Positions 22,453-32,999 of a DNA stretch of 64,000 nucleotides are shown here, piece by piece. How positions within the stretch are numbered: the first letter of the stretch is position 1; every line of letters begins with the position of its first letter. The notes beneath the pieces are model-generated. The model ran no database searches, had not been told where the DNA came from, and saw nothing but the letters and a program-made list of their open reading frames with translations. The position numbers and the translations under genes are program-made. Source of the DNA: Cylindrodendrum hubeiense (taxonomy: Eukaryota > Ascomycota > Sordariomycetes > Hypocreales > Nectriaceae); NCBI GenBank assembly GCA_014621425.1, contig JAANBB010000191.1, positions 1 to 64,000 of the forward strand, read 5' to 3'.

Positions 22453-23719
22453 TCAGAGCTGCACGGGATAATCCGTCGTCTCAAGTTCTTCCGGATACTC
22501 CAACCCAGCATCGCGTCTGATCTCGTCCATAATATCCACAATCAGTATACTTTCATCGAGACCTAAGCGGCTGCCTTCCTTCCATCCATTGGTCAAAGCC
22601 CTGGCAGCATCATCGGCCTCCCAAAAGAGGCCATGTCCTTGTCCCTCCGGATTTAGATTCGATCCCCATCCGTTGAACCATCCGCTACCAGCACCAGGGC
22701 CTGGCTGAGGCCATTGCTTGTCTTCGAAGGTGCCATCTTTGAGGATAAGCCTAGTCCGCGTGGGGCGATAGGCAGGAGGGAACACCTGGATTTCGCCTTT
22801 TGGTCCTTGGATGCGAATATTAGGTATCACGGAGTCTGTGGCAGCAGCCACAGCATCGTTCGACAAGCCCATCGAGCAAGAAGCGACGGCGTGGGCGGTA
22901 CCGCCTTGTTCCTCGTCTCTAGGGAACTCCATTAGGATAGTTACCATTGAGTCGACGCCAGTCGGAGCATATTTTGCCACGATGGACTTGAAGGTGGGTG
23001 GTTGCCGGGTGGCAGCGGGCTGGGTACTGTAGAGAGCTTGGAAAACCCAAGTGAGGCTGTAAATGCCAGCGTCAAGGAGAATACCGCCGGCGAGGCGTGG
23101 GTTCACCATGATATGGTCATCATCCTCAAACCGGCCGGCATACGGCAGGCTGTGCTCTGACAGAACTCGCTCGACGGGTCCGATACGGTCGGAAAGAATT
23201 ACCTCTCGCACGTACGTGGACAGAGGGAAATACCGAGTCCACATTCCTTCCATGAGAAACAGGCCCTTCTCCCCGGCCTTGGCGGCCAGTGCGCGGGCCT
23301 GCCGAGCGTTGACAGTGAAGGCCTTCTCGCAAAGCACATTCTTTCCGGCCTCTAGCAAGAGCATAGCGTTCTGGTAGTGGTGCGAGTGGGGGGTAGCTAT
23401 GTAGACAATGTCCAGGTTAGGGTCCGCAGCAAGATCCTGGTAGGACCCGTACGCTTTCGCATGCGATGGCGCGTCACATTCTCGTAGAAACTGCTCAGCC
23501 CTGGTGATGGAGGAGGATGAAGCCGCTGCTACCAGCTCGTGCCGGACGTCTGTGACGCTGCGAGTGCTCGGATCAACAGACAGGTCTTTTCCGCTGCGGT
23601 AAGAGTCGAGGTATCAGCCACGGTCCCCTCTGAGATCTCAACAGGGTCGTGGCTTACAATGCCCTGGCAATTCCTCCCGTCGCAAGGATTCCCCAACGAC
23701 AAATTCGAGGTGAGTCCAT
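22453..23719 (-). CDS. Gfo/Idh/MocA-family oxidoreductase (dihydrodiol dehydrogenase-like)
   Basis: 400 residues from exons 23719..23658 and 23593..22453, with a 64-nt intron (GTAAGC...CCGCAG). The short first exon supplies the start of the Rossmann fold (RWGILATGGIARAF), without which the protein would lack its NAD(P) site. Further family marks are DIVYIATPHSHHY, the catalytic-site motif GKNVLCEKAFT, and MEGMWTRYFP, which is typical of trans-1,2-dihydrobenzene-1,2-diol dehydrogenase and D-xylose dehydrogenase-like members. Length is normal for the family. It probably oxidises a sugar or cyclic diol with NADP in the cytosol; the exact substrate cannot be told. The gene is intact and convergent with the kinase-RhoGAP gene. 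Confidence 0.88.
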
Positions 23720-24029
23720 ACTTGTTAGGTAGCTTGATTAGATGGGTGTGTTTGTCTAACGCTGGTGGTGTTCTTGAGCCCGGACGCGTCAAGCCACTCA
23801 TCAGCGGGGTATTAAGTTCATTTTCAACATTCGTAGACTAGGCCCACAGCCGCGTCGCTGCAGCCTGCCAGGGCGTACATAAACACTTTAAGGCTGTGAA
23901 GATTGATAAGCAAGTGACGGTTGAAGTCACCACGCCCTGCGTGCGCCCTACGCCCTAGAATTCACGCCCTGCGCCCTGCGCGGGGTACTAGGCACACCAT
24001 GCCCTATCTCTTTACTTCGTAAGAATGCG

Positions 24030-24127
24030 ATTGCTAGTAGAGCACCTGTGCTTCAACAAAAGCAGAACCGCCTACAAGTAGGTTCGCACCTGTAAACTTG
24101 GAGTACCAAAGGTACTCCACTAGCAAT
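24030..24127. repeat. Nested inverted repeat
   Basis: The outer arms ATTGCTAGTAGAGCACC (24030-24046) and GGTACTCCACTAGCAAT (24111-24127) are complementary at 15 of 17 positions. An inner perfect hairpin GGAGTACC-AAA-GGTACTCC occupies 24100-24118, and a weaker one surrounds CCTACAAGTAGG. It could be a MITE end pair or a decayed transposon terminus. Confidence 0.6.
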
Positions 24128-24833
24128 GGCGCACCTGAGGCCGTACCCAATCTGATCTGGGGCTTACTGAGCATATGCGGGCTAGCTCGCGGGCTCGCCG
24201 GTTGTTAGGCTCCAACTCCAAGGGAGTCGGGGTGACAAAATGTCAACCCTGTAGTCAATTATTCTTTGCTGTAAACCAGTATCACCAATTAAGATCTAAC
24301 CAGACCTAAATTCCAGATTTAAATCTTTTTTTTCTCCTTTCAATATGCCCAAGTTTCAGCCGAATCCTGTCCCACTAGAGCAGCTCTACCCTGCACCGAT
24401 GTCTCGGATCAGTAACAAGTGAGACTGACAACTTGAACAAACTCCACACTTCTCATAAGAAGACTATTGAAATAAGTGCTGGGAGTCATTTGGTCTTTCA
24501 GTAAAGGCTGGGCTAGCTACTAGCTTATAATGCCTACATTTAGAGCGTGTGGTCTGCCACATCAAAAAAGAAAAATCGTCATTTCCTGTACATTTTTTTC
24601 ACACTTTTTTTTATCACCGTGCTTCAATTAGACGGTAACTATCACAGCAGCTCTTATCACCATGTTAATCTTCGGAGGCATCAGCCAGTATCGTAACCAT
24701 TGCTTCCCGTGTCAAGTTTCTCGTTTTCTTTTCAGAGGATTGATTCATCGCAATCCCATTATTCTCCACCGCTACCCTAAAGGCCGAGTGTCGTCTACAC
24801 TAAAAGTCGCTCACACCAACAAGGTGACTGAAG

Positions 24834-24912
24834 TAGACAAACCCCGGCAATTAAAGCAATCACTCAATCTCCCTTATATTGTCTTAGAAGGCGACTCGTG
24901 CTAGACACCAGT
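24834..24912 (+). repeat. Dispersed repeat, copy A
   Basis: About 80 bp matching 30658-30736. Both copies contain the identical core AATCTCCCTTATATTGTCTT. Copy B differs mainly by G-to-A and C-to-A/T changes, so this copy is the less mutated one. Confidence 0.75.
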
Positions 24913-25915
24913 AACATTTGTTTATGTCATCTCCTATTATAACAAGTACTTGCGAGTTCATTTCAACTTCATCACACCCAATACATTAAAGCTGTGTATC
25001 TGGGAGATGGATTTGATCTACGAGTGCCTTTCGTTTGCGCGGACTGGGTCATATTCTGACATTTCTGCGCTATGCGTCTTTGTGGACAACTATAATGTCC
25101 AAGTGATCCCTTCCCGTAATACTAGTACAATATACCATTGGTGGAGGGGAAGAGTTCAATTTTGAGCATACGAGTGATACAGTGAACTTTGTTCTAGAAA
25201 TGCATGATTCTCATGTCTTAGACGCAATTATGGGCTGATGGGTGAAGCTTTCTACAGTTGCTATACCATAGCGGAGCTGAAGCATCCGAAAAAGAATGGG
25301 GCGAAATGGGTCCGTTTCCATGCGATTGATACTTTTCACAGAAACACGAAACACGCGTCGTTTATGGCGCAATGTTCCCCTGTTTTAGGCTAAGTCTTGA
25401 TTTAAACATAAAACAATCCGATACGCGTAATGTATCAGATCGCATGGAGAAATAATTCCGATCCTTGAGTTTAAAATATATTGCTGGAACCACAAAAGAC
25501 CCGCAAGTGGAAGGGCTACTCCCTGGTGTTCTCGCACGGGATGGGTTTGCAATTGGTGGATTTTAAGCTTAAAACAGTGTTGGTAGTTTTACCGCATGGT
25601 CCCAATGCCTGAAGAAATCGCATATCTTTATAGGCTCTTCCCCGTTTTATTTGTCAAAACAAAACATCAGACCCAGCAAATATGTGGGCTTACCTGACAT
25701 CTTAAGCCCCAAACTCGTACTCTATTTGTCAGATTTCCACAGAATCCTTTTAGCCAATGTGGGTATTATGTACTCATGGATAATATTGTGTAAAATGACG
25801 AGGGATAGGTAGTATTCACTGGTTAATCGGACGTTTTACCCGAGCAAGGGCAGTTTAGACATACTCCTGAACTTTACTCCATGCATGAAACCCGCAGTCA
25901 GCGTATTCTTTCAAG

Positions 25916-25922
25916 TATAAAA
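25916..25922 (+). promoter_or_regulatory. Likely TATA box of the AA9 gene
   Basis: TATAAAA lies 149-155 bases upstream of the AA9 start codon and is followed by a pyrimidine-rich, CAATCATC-containing leader, a usual arrangement for highly expressed secreted fungal enzymes. Confidence 0.5.
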
Positions 25923-26070
25923 GAAGCCTCGGGGGGCCAAACAATATCTAGACACAACGCTGAGCATCTTTCAATCATCATTTCTTCCTTTCATTTACCG
26001 CAAGTCGGATTCATTCTTTTCTTCAACCGCTAGTCGGAATCAATTAGTCAAACACTCCCACACCTTCGCC

Positions 26071-26802
26071 ATGGCAAACTCCAAGCTCATCACCTTCATG
26101 ACGGCCATTATGGCCTCGTCGGTCAGTGCCCACGGCCACGTCGCTTCAATTGTTGCAGATGGCACAACATACACTGGAGGAATCCCCTGGAGTGCTCCTG
26201 ATGATGCTATTGGTTGGGCAGCTAGCAACCAGGACAACGGCTTCGTTGCTCCCGATGCTTTTTCTACGGCTGATATTATCTGCCACAAAAGTGCCACTCC
26301 TGTTGCCAACGCGGCCACAATCGCCGCCGGAAGCACCCTCACGTTGACATGGAACACGTGGCCCGAGTCTCACCACGGGCCTGTCATTGACTATCTCGCT
26401 CCTGTCAGTGGTGACTTTGCCAGCATTGAGAAGGCAAGCCTTCAGTGGACTAAGATTGCTGAAAAGGGTCTTGTTTCTGGCTCCAACCCTGGAACTTGGG
26501 CCTCTGATGAGCTCCTTAGCAATGGGTTCTCGTGGACTGTCGACATTCCTTCCACCTTGGCCCCAGGCAACTATGTTCTCCGACACGAAATCATTGCCCT
26601 TCACTCTGCTGGTCAGGCCAACGGTGCTCAGGCGTACCCCCAATGCATCAACATCAAAGTCACTGGAAGTGGCACTGCGTCGTTGACCGGAAGTGGTGCC
26701 TTCACCACCTTCTACACACCCGAGGATCCTGGCATTCTCTTCAACCTCTACGAGGCTTTTACCAGCTACGACATCCCTGGCCCCGAGGTTAGCCTGCCCT
26801 AA
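26071..26802 (+). CDS. AA9 lytic polysaccharide monooxygenase (GH61 family)
   Basis: 243 residues, single exon. The secretion signal ends SVSA, exposing His at residue 21 (HGHVASIVADG); this histidine forms the copper brace after cleavage. The second histidine ligand is in the ESHHGPVIDYLAP segment. The axial tyrosine lies in the conserved C-terminal block AQAYPQCINIKVTGSG. Cys residues DIICHK and PQCINI pair as in the family. There is no C-terminal CBM1; the chain stops about 30 residues after the catalytic fold. The enzyme acts outside the cell and oxidatively cleaves cellulose or hemicellulose with a reductant. The gene looks intact, with a TATA box upstream. Confidence 0.93.
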   Translation: MANSKLITFMTAIMASSVSAHGHVASIVADGTTYTGGIPWSAPDDAIGWAASNQDNGFVAPDAFSTADIICHKSATPVANAATIAAGSTLTLTWNTWPESHHGPVIDYLAPVSGDFASIEKASLQWTKIAEKGLVSGSNPGTWASDELLSNGFSWTVDIPSTLAPGNYVLRHEIIALHSAGQANGAQAYPQCINIKVTGSGTASLTGSGAFTTFYTPEDPGILFNLYEAFTSYDIPGPEVSLP

Positions 26803-27399
26803 ATTCGGTCGATGTGGACCTAGACTTGAGGGGCTACCTTTATCTCAACACTGGCTACGAAGTTTTTGGGCAATGCGCTTGCGGGACGAGGCTTGGAGAA
26901 ATTTGTATATACTACCCTTTATCACTGAACTACGTTCGTGCCTTGTACATAGAGGGATTTCACTGTACTGAAACGCTGCAATGGAAATACGTATTGTATA
27001 CACATGATGAAGAAGTCGCCATTGGTTTCCAGTGTCCCGTATATGTTCTATCACATTCTTCCTGTTGTTTCCATGACACATCTATAACAGCAGACCCTTA
27101 AAGATCTGATTCTTAGAGTAGGCTAAGATACTATTCTCTCTACATATATTCAGACGCTCTTTAGACTTGCGCGTGAATTTTGTGAGTTCTATTCTGCTCA
27201 CGACACCAGACATACGACGACATGAGCCCTTGTGATGAAGACATGATTCGCGATGTCAACGCGCAGCTGTGACTCTGAAGTAGAATACGGAGCAAGTTCG
27301 GACCAAGGGAGAGCAATCCACGCTGAGCGACATCATGGACTGGGCTGCCGTACGAACAGCGCAAGGAGAAATGAATGATGACATCGCGTTCAAGTCAAC
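26803..27399. other. Intergenic 3' spacer, no gene seen
   Basis: Lies between the end of the AA9 gene and the end of the minus-strand IFI6-like gene (convergent). ORFs here are short and featureless. Confidence 0.5.
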
Positions 27400-27862
27400 T
27401 CAACGACCAACGTTACAGATCCAAACAGCAATGGACGCGGCTGTCGCAATGAAAGCAGCAAAGATGGTAGCAGCTGGCATCAGCGTGCCTATCATAGCCA
27501 TACTCGTAAGCGTCGCAAATATGCCTGCCGCTGGAGTAAAGCCGCCAAAGGCAAATGATTGGAAAGCTGCAGCAACGGTTCCTACCCAAGGAATCAGTAA
27601 CAATGACCATGAAGGAGAAATAATTGCATACCGGCACCAACTCCGGCAGGTCCAAACCCTAAGGAGAGAATTGCGGTGGATAAAATGGTAAATGTGATGG
27701 CCCAGGTTATGATAATTGCGTAGATATCTTGGGTTCTATTAATTATTCATCCTGGAACTGTCAATTTACAGATGACTCACGAGGTTGCGATAGCCAATCA
27801 ACCAGCTGATATGGGAGGCCTTGCAACCAGCTCCACGAGCTCTCGTACCAATCCGGAAGCAT
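27400..27862 (-). CDS. IFI6/IFI27-like small membrane protein
   Basis: 119 residues from three small exons: 27862..27781, 27727..27632 and 27581..27400. All joins keep frame. The introns are 53 nt (GTGAGT...CCCAAG) and 50 nt (GTATGC...GGGTAG). Translation begins MLPDWYESSWSWLQGLPYQL. The middle and C-terminal parts are strongly hydrophobic and match the interferon-inducible 6-16/ISG12 family pattern: LGFGPAGVGAGTVAAAFQSF followed by TPAAGIFATLTSMAMIG. Two to three membrane helices are expected, probably in mitochondrial or other internal membranes. The role of fungal members is unknown; animal members affect mitochondrial stability. The plus-strand ORF covering this region is an antisense shadow. 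Confidence 0.7.
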
Positions 27863-28148
27863 TGTTAATAGGAAGTCCGCCGGTTGTGGGAGGGATTTTG
27901 CGGGAGTGAACATAGATAGCATGCGCATCGCATGTGCAATAAAGATAATAATTTGGTTGACCGTTTGATTTGTTTATTTAGTGTTTCAAGAGAGCGAGAA
28001 ATTCTGGACGGGATGCTGGCTTTTTGTACTTGAAAAGAATACGGCGTGTATGCGGGAGGCCGACCAGTTTGTGTCTGCCTCACACGTGATACAAAAACAC
28101 AGCTAGAACTGTGGCTAGGCTACCATCAATGCACAAAAGCGGCCACGT
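27863..28148. other. Upstream region of the IFI6-like gene
   Basis: No gene seen. It lies between the IFI6-like start and the 3' end of the ankyrin fragment on the same strand. Confidence 0.4.
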
Positions 28149-28440
28149 TCACGAGTGCACGAAGTGTGTGCCGAACGCGTTGGCGAAGTCGCCTGTAGGG
28201 AGGCTCGGGTCGGCTCTCTGTGCGTCCGGGAGGGTGATGAGGCAGCTTGCGATGTCAGGCCAGCCGGCGGTGATAGCAGCGCCGAGAGCCGTGTTGTACT
28301 TCCCGCACTCTTTGTTGACCTCGGCGCCCTGGCGTTCAATGAGTTCCTTGACGAAAAATCCCTTCCCATATTTGACGGCGTGATGCAACGCAGTCGGATG
28401 GACTCCGCCGCCGGCGTTGACGTCGGCGCAGTGAGGTATG
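28149..28440 (-). pseudogene. Ankyrin-repeat gene fragment
   Basis: The minus-strand frame ending at 28149 encodes about two ankyrin repeats: ADVNAGGGVHPTALHHAVKY, then VKELIERQGAEVNKECGKYN, then ALGAAITAGWPDIASCLI. The frame opens at an acceptor-like CTGCAG near 28455. The next upstream stretch (KGLLLAACSC) is in another frame and is only tens of bases long, with no start codon. I read it as the 3' end of a broken ankyrin gene; a spliced functional gene is less likely. Confidence 0.6.
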
Positions 28441-29006
28441 TTGAGATTCAGCAGCTGCAGGCTGCCAACAGCAGACCCTTACAAACAGTTGTGTGGCACG
28501 GTTCTAGTGACGTAGCTTACTGGAATTCATCGATCTTTTGTCTCACTTGTTAGCTGACCTATTGAAGACTGGGCATGCCGCCCCAGTCCTTGCAAAGTTC
28601 TTTGACCTGTCAGACTGTTTACCGTCTTTGATATCAGTAAACCTGTAGTCCGGATTTAATTTCCCTACGTTCCTGGCCTTATTTATACTCTCCCTATCTT
28701 CCCCCGTAATATAAGTCTATTCCTACAGGAAAAGCCCTCTCCTTACCTTTCAGTTATGCCCTAGGTAGAACCATCTATTAGACAGCGTGTTATCTAGAAA
28801 TGAAGAGCATGAGACAGACCCAGATGATATAATACAAGAGATAACAATATAAGTTCTTGCTTTCTATCTAATGTAAGGTCGAGGATCCGTCTTTTTTGGA
28901 GGAATTCATGCTAAGAAGGAGAATCTGTTCCGTAGCTGTTTTATTACTATTCCGTCTATAGAACTAGGTCCGACCAGATGTAAATAATTAGTCCAGATCT
29001 AGACCG
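28441..29006. other. AT-rich spacer, no gene seen
   Basis: Enriched in TA dinucleotides (for example 28640-28870), suggesting RIP-mutated repeat sequence, but I could not identify a parent element. Confidence 0.4.
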
Positions 29007-29756
29007 TCAGATAAATATCTTTTCTATGTTCCCTTGCCACCTGAACTCGTAATATCCGAGTCCCTGGGTACGGAAAAGATCCTTACTTTCTCTTAACTTC
29101 TCCCCCATTGCTAACCTACTGATAATCGAGTCCTGCACTAAAGGCCGCTTCCACCACAAAACCATGGACATCAGGGCCGGGGTAGAGTGCGATTCAAGAC
29201 CATTGACGAAACTGCCGTGACGAACAAGGGTCTCCACCACGTCTGCGTTTTGTGCAAGATGAATTGGGAGTAAATCCCTCGCCGCGATTGTGTTCACATC
29301 AGCTCCGTAGCCAACGAGAATTTCGATGATGTCGGTATGGCCATATTTCGCTGCCTGATGCATAGCGGTCATGCCATACGATCCTGGAATGCGAAGGCCA
29401 TAGCTGCGGCCATATCCTAGAACCGGCTCATTCATCCAAGGCCCATTCCCCACAATTGATATCAGAGTTCTGATAGTATCTACAGCTCCTCGTGAAGCCG
29501 CCCAAGCTAAGATAAGGCTGCGAAAGCGAGGTTCTGAGTTACAAGCAGGTCTCTGGCTATATTGGTCGCCGGATTGGTCACCAGATCGGTCGCCAGACTG
29601 GTGACCAAACCTGTGTCGGGGAAGTTTTAAATAAAGAATTGGATGTATACACACGTATTGTTCGCGGCTGGTATATGCCCAGTTAGCAACGGAGCTGAAG
29701 GGCAAATATTTTGCGATTTCGGTGAGAATCTCGTGGGGTAGATTGTAGAAATTCAT
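29007..29756 (-). CDS. F-box and ankyrin-repeat protein
   Basis: 249 residues, single exon, ATG 29756. The N-terminus is a short F-box (YNLPHEILTEIAKYLPFSSV ... WAYTSREQY), the module that binds Skp1 in SCF ubiquitin ligases. After a linker with a GDQS repeat come two to three ankyrin repeats: AWAASRGAVDTIRTLI, then TAMHQAAKYGHTDIIEILVG with GADVNTIAARD, then LAQNADVVETLVRHG. The ankyrin part probably selects a target for ubiquitination. Such proteins expand in accessory regions of ascomycete genomes. An ankyrin fragment lies just downstream on the same strand, suggesting local duplication and decay. Confidence 0.82.
   Translation of the reverse strand: MNFYNLPHEILTEIAKYLPFSSVANWAYTSREQYVCIHPILYLKLPRHRFGHQSGDRSGDQSGDQYSQRPACNSEPRFRSLILAWAASRGAVDTIRTLISIVGNGPWMNEPVLGYGRSYGLRIPGSYGMTAMHQAAKYGHTDIIEILVGYGADVNTIAARDLLPIHLAQNADVVETLVRHGSFVNGLESHSTPALMSMVLWWKRPLVQDSIISRLAMGEKLRESKDLFRTQGLGYYEFRWQGNIEKIFI
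29562..29609 (-). repeat. 12-bp minisatellite in the F-box/ankyrin gene
   Basis: Four units of 12 nt (29562, 29574, 29586, 29598), consensus TTGGTCGCCAGA on the plus strand, encode GDQSGDRSGDQS-type repeats. Period 12 keeps the reading frame whatever the copy number. Confidence 0.8.
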
Positions 29757-31285
29757 TGTAATCGAGGTTAGCTAGCTAGCCAAATGCCTTCTTGAGTGGC
29801 TGCTGCGACGTCAGCTTTTGAACTCGCCGGCATTTAAGGGGGGGATTTATAGTGCTATTGCTGACTGTGCGGTGTACGGGGCGGTACAGGTATGGGGAGC
29901 CTGAGTGCTTTGTCTGTATAACCCTTGTCATGTTCTGACTCATTCAAAGGATTCTGCGTCGCTTACTGTGGGTCGTGGGTGACTCAAAAACTTGACGAGT
30001 CAACGAGTAAACACCCCACAATCCCATCATTTTATTCCCTAACAAATTTACTCTACTAGGGGTTAGATAGCTGCAACTACTCAGAGTCGTCGGGTTCATT
30101 CTAGCGATGGTCGTCTGCAGAGTTTCTAACCGAGGGACTTGTGTTGGTCTGCAATATTGATCGAGTCATAAATGATGACCGCATTCTAGCTCATCTGGAA
30201 CTGGATCGATTGGTGGAAACAAACTGATCACTATCTTCACTACCTATGTGCTTGAAATCCAGATACTTTTCGCTTCGCAAACATACGCTAATCCTGCTAG
30301 CTTGTTAGACAGCAAACCCCTAGGGCACAATTAAGGTGCCCATTGCTTTGGAGGGCGGGCATGTGTACTTTTAAAGACCGATTTGATGAGACGGAGGGGA
30401 TGGAGTAAAATCGTGGACGAGCTGCGAGTTCGCCCCACAATGGACGACGGCAAGGGCGGGTTGGGGAACAACGTCCGGAAATGCAAGGTGGATGTAAAAT
30501 GCTATAAAGTTTGTATGCCAGAACGCGAAGAATTCCAAATATTCAAAGTGCTTGCGACATGCAGATTTCGCGCTTTGAAGCGTGCCTAGGTATCGTATCT
30601 ATCAGTGACCCAGTTTATCTCTGGCCTAACTTTCTCTCACGGCGTGATCTACACTAGGTAGACAAACCCCAACAGTAAAACAATCACTAAATCTCCCTTA
30701 TATTGTCTTAGAAGCCAACTCATGCCGGATTCCAGCAGTCTTTAGAGTGGTCAAATACTCTTCATGCTCCATACTGCCTAGATGATAGTGCATGATTAAG
30801 AAATAGTTTGAGCATAGGTGTTGATGTAACTATCTATAAGCTAATATACAAACTAGCAGTATAGAATATGACTAAGCTTAAACTTCAACACTCCTAAATT
30901 ATATCATCCCACAAATGGCCTACCAATCCCAATCATTATTCTCGCTCAATATATTACACTAATATAGCAGTAGAGACTGCCCCTGATGTTATTGTTTCTT
31001 CGCTAGTGATCTACCTGAGCCGAGGTAGGCAAGGCATTGACAAAGGGTTTCCTTGCCGAATCTTCACGAGTCTGATGTGTAGCAATTACTCTTAGAATGA
31101 TAGATTTTCTTGAAAAATGACCACCTGCGGTAGCTCTGAGCTGAGGCAGCGTCAGGACCCAATTCCCTCGCCCTAGCTAGCTAGCTACATCATCACAATA
31201 CACATGCTTGACCTCTCAGTTGATACAATTGTCAGTACTTTGAGCCCTTATATTCAGTATCATTCCGTAGGATCATCCTAATGCT
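29757..31285. other. Intergenic with one dispersed repeat copy
   Basis: No gene supported in 1.5 kb. The ORF at 30383-30589 has no recognisable domain. Sequence after 30740 is AT-rich. It includes repeat copy B (30658-30736). Confidence 0.45.
30658..30736 (+). repeat. Dispersed repeat, copy B (RIP-like)
   Basis: Matches 24834-24912 in the same orientation. Relative to copy A it carries changes such as GGCAATTAAAGC to AACAGTAAAAC and GACTCGTG to AACTCATG, a G-to-A bias expected for RIP. Confidence 0.7.
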
Positions 31286-32999
31286 TTACAAAGGATAAAT
31301 GAAGAACTTATTCTCCAAATCTGTCAAGTCGAGAAGTGAAACGTCCACCCTAATCTTCGAAGTCTCCTCTTTCTCGTTGACGCGCTCGATATAGCCCTCA
31401 CCATAGTTCCCTTGGCTGGCTTGCTCAGCAATCCATTCGCGTCGTAAATTATTCCTTCTATTAAGAATCCACCGAATGAGAATCAGTATGAGGGGAGTTA
31501 AGATGAAACTCAAAATAGTTTGAACAGTCCAAGTTGCATAGTACCGTGGCCCACCCGTTTTCCACATCTGCGGGGAAATGATATTGGAGATACCATAAGC
31601 TGCCATGAACATTGCATTGCGTGTAAGCTTCTTAGTGTGGCCAGCGCAGCTTGAGGAAGTCCATCCGAGAGAAATGATGTATGTCATGCCCCAAGTAGTC
31701 GAGGCAAGAAGAAGACAGGCCAGGAGCGGAATAGTCTTATCCCAGGACAATGTAACCATTCCGATACTTCCAGCAATAGCAGGGAGCACCCATGTAGTTG
31801 CCCAGTAAGCATTATAACCAGGAAAAGTGCGAAGAAGTACCGAGGCAACAATGCAGATGACAACAGAGAAACCACCGGCAGCAACCCAGACTAGGGTAGA
31901 TCCCAGGTTTGAGACTCCAAGATCCAAGTAGAGTAGGCTCAACTGGAAGGCGAGGTTATTTGCCAACATCAGGGTGAATGTGGCCAATGTGAATAACCAT
32001 GAGATGGGATCTTGCAGCGCCTCGTAGAACTGGTACTTTTTGAAGACTTTTTGTTCGATAGAACTTCTCGTTGCGCTGTGGATTCGCTGAATAGTATGAA
32101 CCTTCTCTTCTGTCGTGAGGAAGTTGGCCGTGGCGGGGTTGCTGGGATACGTAAACCAGGTGAGGATTGACAGAAGAAGCGAAACACCACCGGTGAGGAT
32201 CATAAAAAGTTGCCACGGTCTAACACTACTCTCACTCCATAGGAGCCCATATGCGATAAGCCCGGTAAATATCGGCGTGCCAACGCAGGATGTCCAGAAT
32301 AATGGCTGGATGGTATGCAGCTCCTGTGGGGTGAAAAACATCGCCATGGTGATTTCTAGGGCAGGAACCACGGCCGACTCTGTAACAGCGAGGAAGAAAC
32401 GCAGAGGGATGAGGCTAGCATAGCTTGACGCCGTACAATGAAGGCAAATGATCAAAGCCCAGAGAAATATTGAGCCAGAGACATATACACGCAAAGGCAG
32501 GCGCTGAATGAGAAATTGACCAGGGAACTGTCCGACAACGTATCCTACGAGATAGAGTTAGACCCCAATTTAATGTGCTGGCCTAGAATGAAACTTACCA
32601 ACATAAAAGATCGTGTTCAAATTGTTGTACTCGGAATTACCAATCTTGGTGTCCTCAAGAAGACCTAAGAGAGCTGCTTGGCCCAATGTGGATTTGTCAA
32701 CCTGTTTCTAGATTTAGAATGTTCATTCAAACAATAATGTGGCCGCATAGGTCATATTTGCAGGCCAGACTCACGAATAGCATGAAATTAATCAAGGTTG
32801 CCAAAGCAACAACGCGGACGTAAAGCTTTCTCTTGAGGGCCTTGAGTTTCTCTGGAGTCAATTCCCCAACATTTGCCCCATGTTCTTCAAGAAGGATGAA
32901 GCTTTCATCGGCTGCTTGACTTCCGATCGTTTTCGAGTCGCGTATCGAGCTCTCTGTCGCCAAACTCTCGGTTACGGGAACAGGCTGCTTCTCACTCAT
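31286..32999 (-). CDS. MFS transporter, anion:cation symporter (allantoate permease/Dal5-like)
   Basis: 528 residues from exons 32999..32775, 32701..32599 and 32544..31286, with introns of 73 nt (GTGAGT...AACAG) and 54 nt (GTAAGT...CGTAG). ATG 32999 was chosen because the longer frame starts with TTG. Family marks: NFMLFVDKSTLGQAALLG across the first join, FYVGYVVGQFPGQFLIQR, and LRFFLAVTESAVVPA. About 12 membrane helices are visible, with the usual central loop (residues about 240-290) and a cytosolic tail. It should import a small organic anion or amide across the plasma membrane. Divergent from the FAD monooxygenase, with a 620-bp shared promoter, so co-expression with the cluster is likely (inferred). 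Confidence 0.88.

Larger units (their letters stand above)
23720..26070. other. Long intergenic region with repeats
   Basis: No gene supported over 2.3 kb. It holds a CGCCCT-rich patch (about 23930-23985), a nested hairpin (24030-24127), one copy of a dispersed repeat (24834-24912) and, at the right end, the AA9 promoter. The ORF at 24662-24904 overlaps the repeat and shows no domain. Confidence 0.45.

Noticed and set aside
24662..24904. 80-codon ORF
   Set aside because: Overlaps a dispersed repeat and has no recognisable domain.
27335..27691. 118-codon plus-strand ORF
   Set aside because: Antisense to the IFI6-like gene, which has proper splice sites and family pattern on the minus strand.
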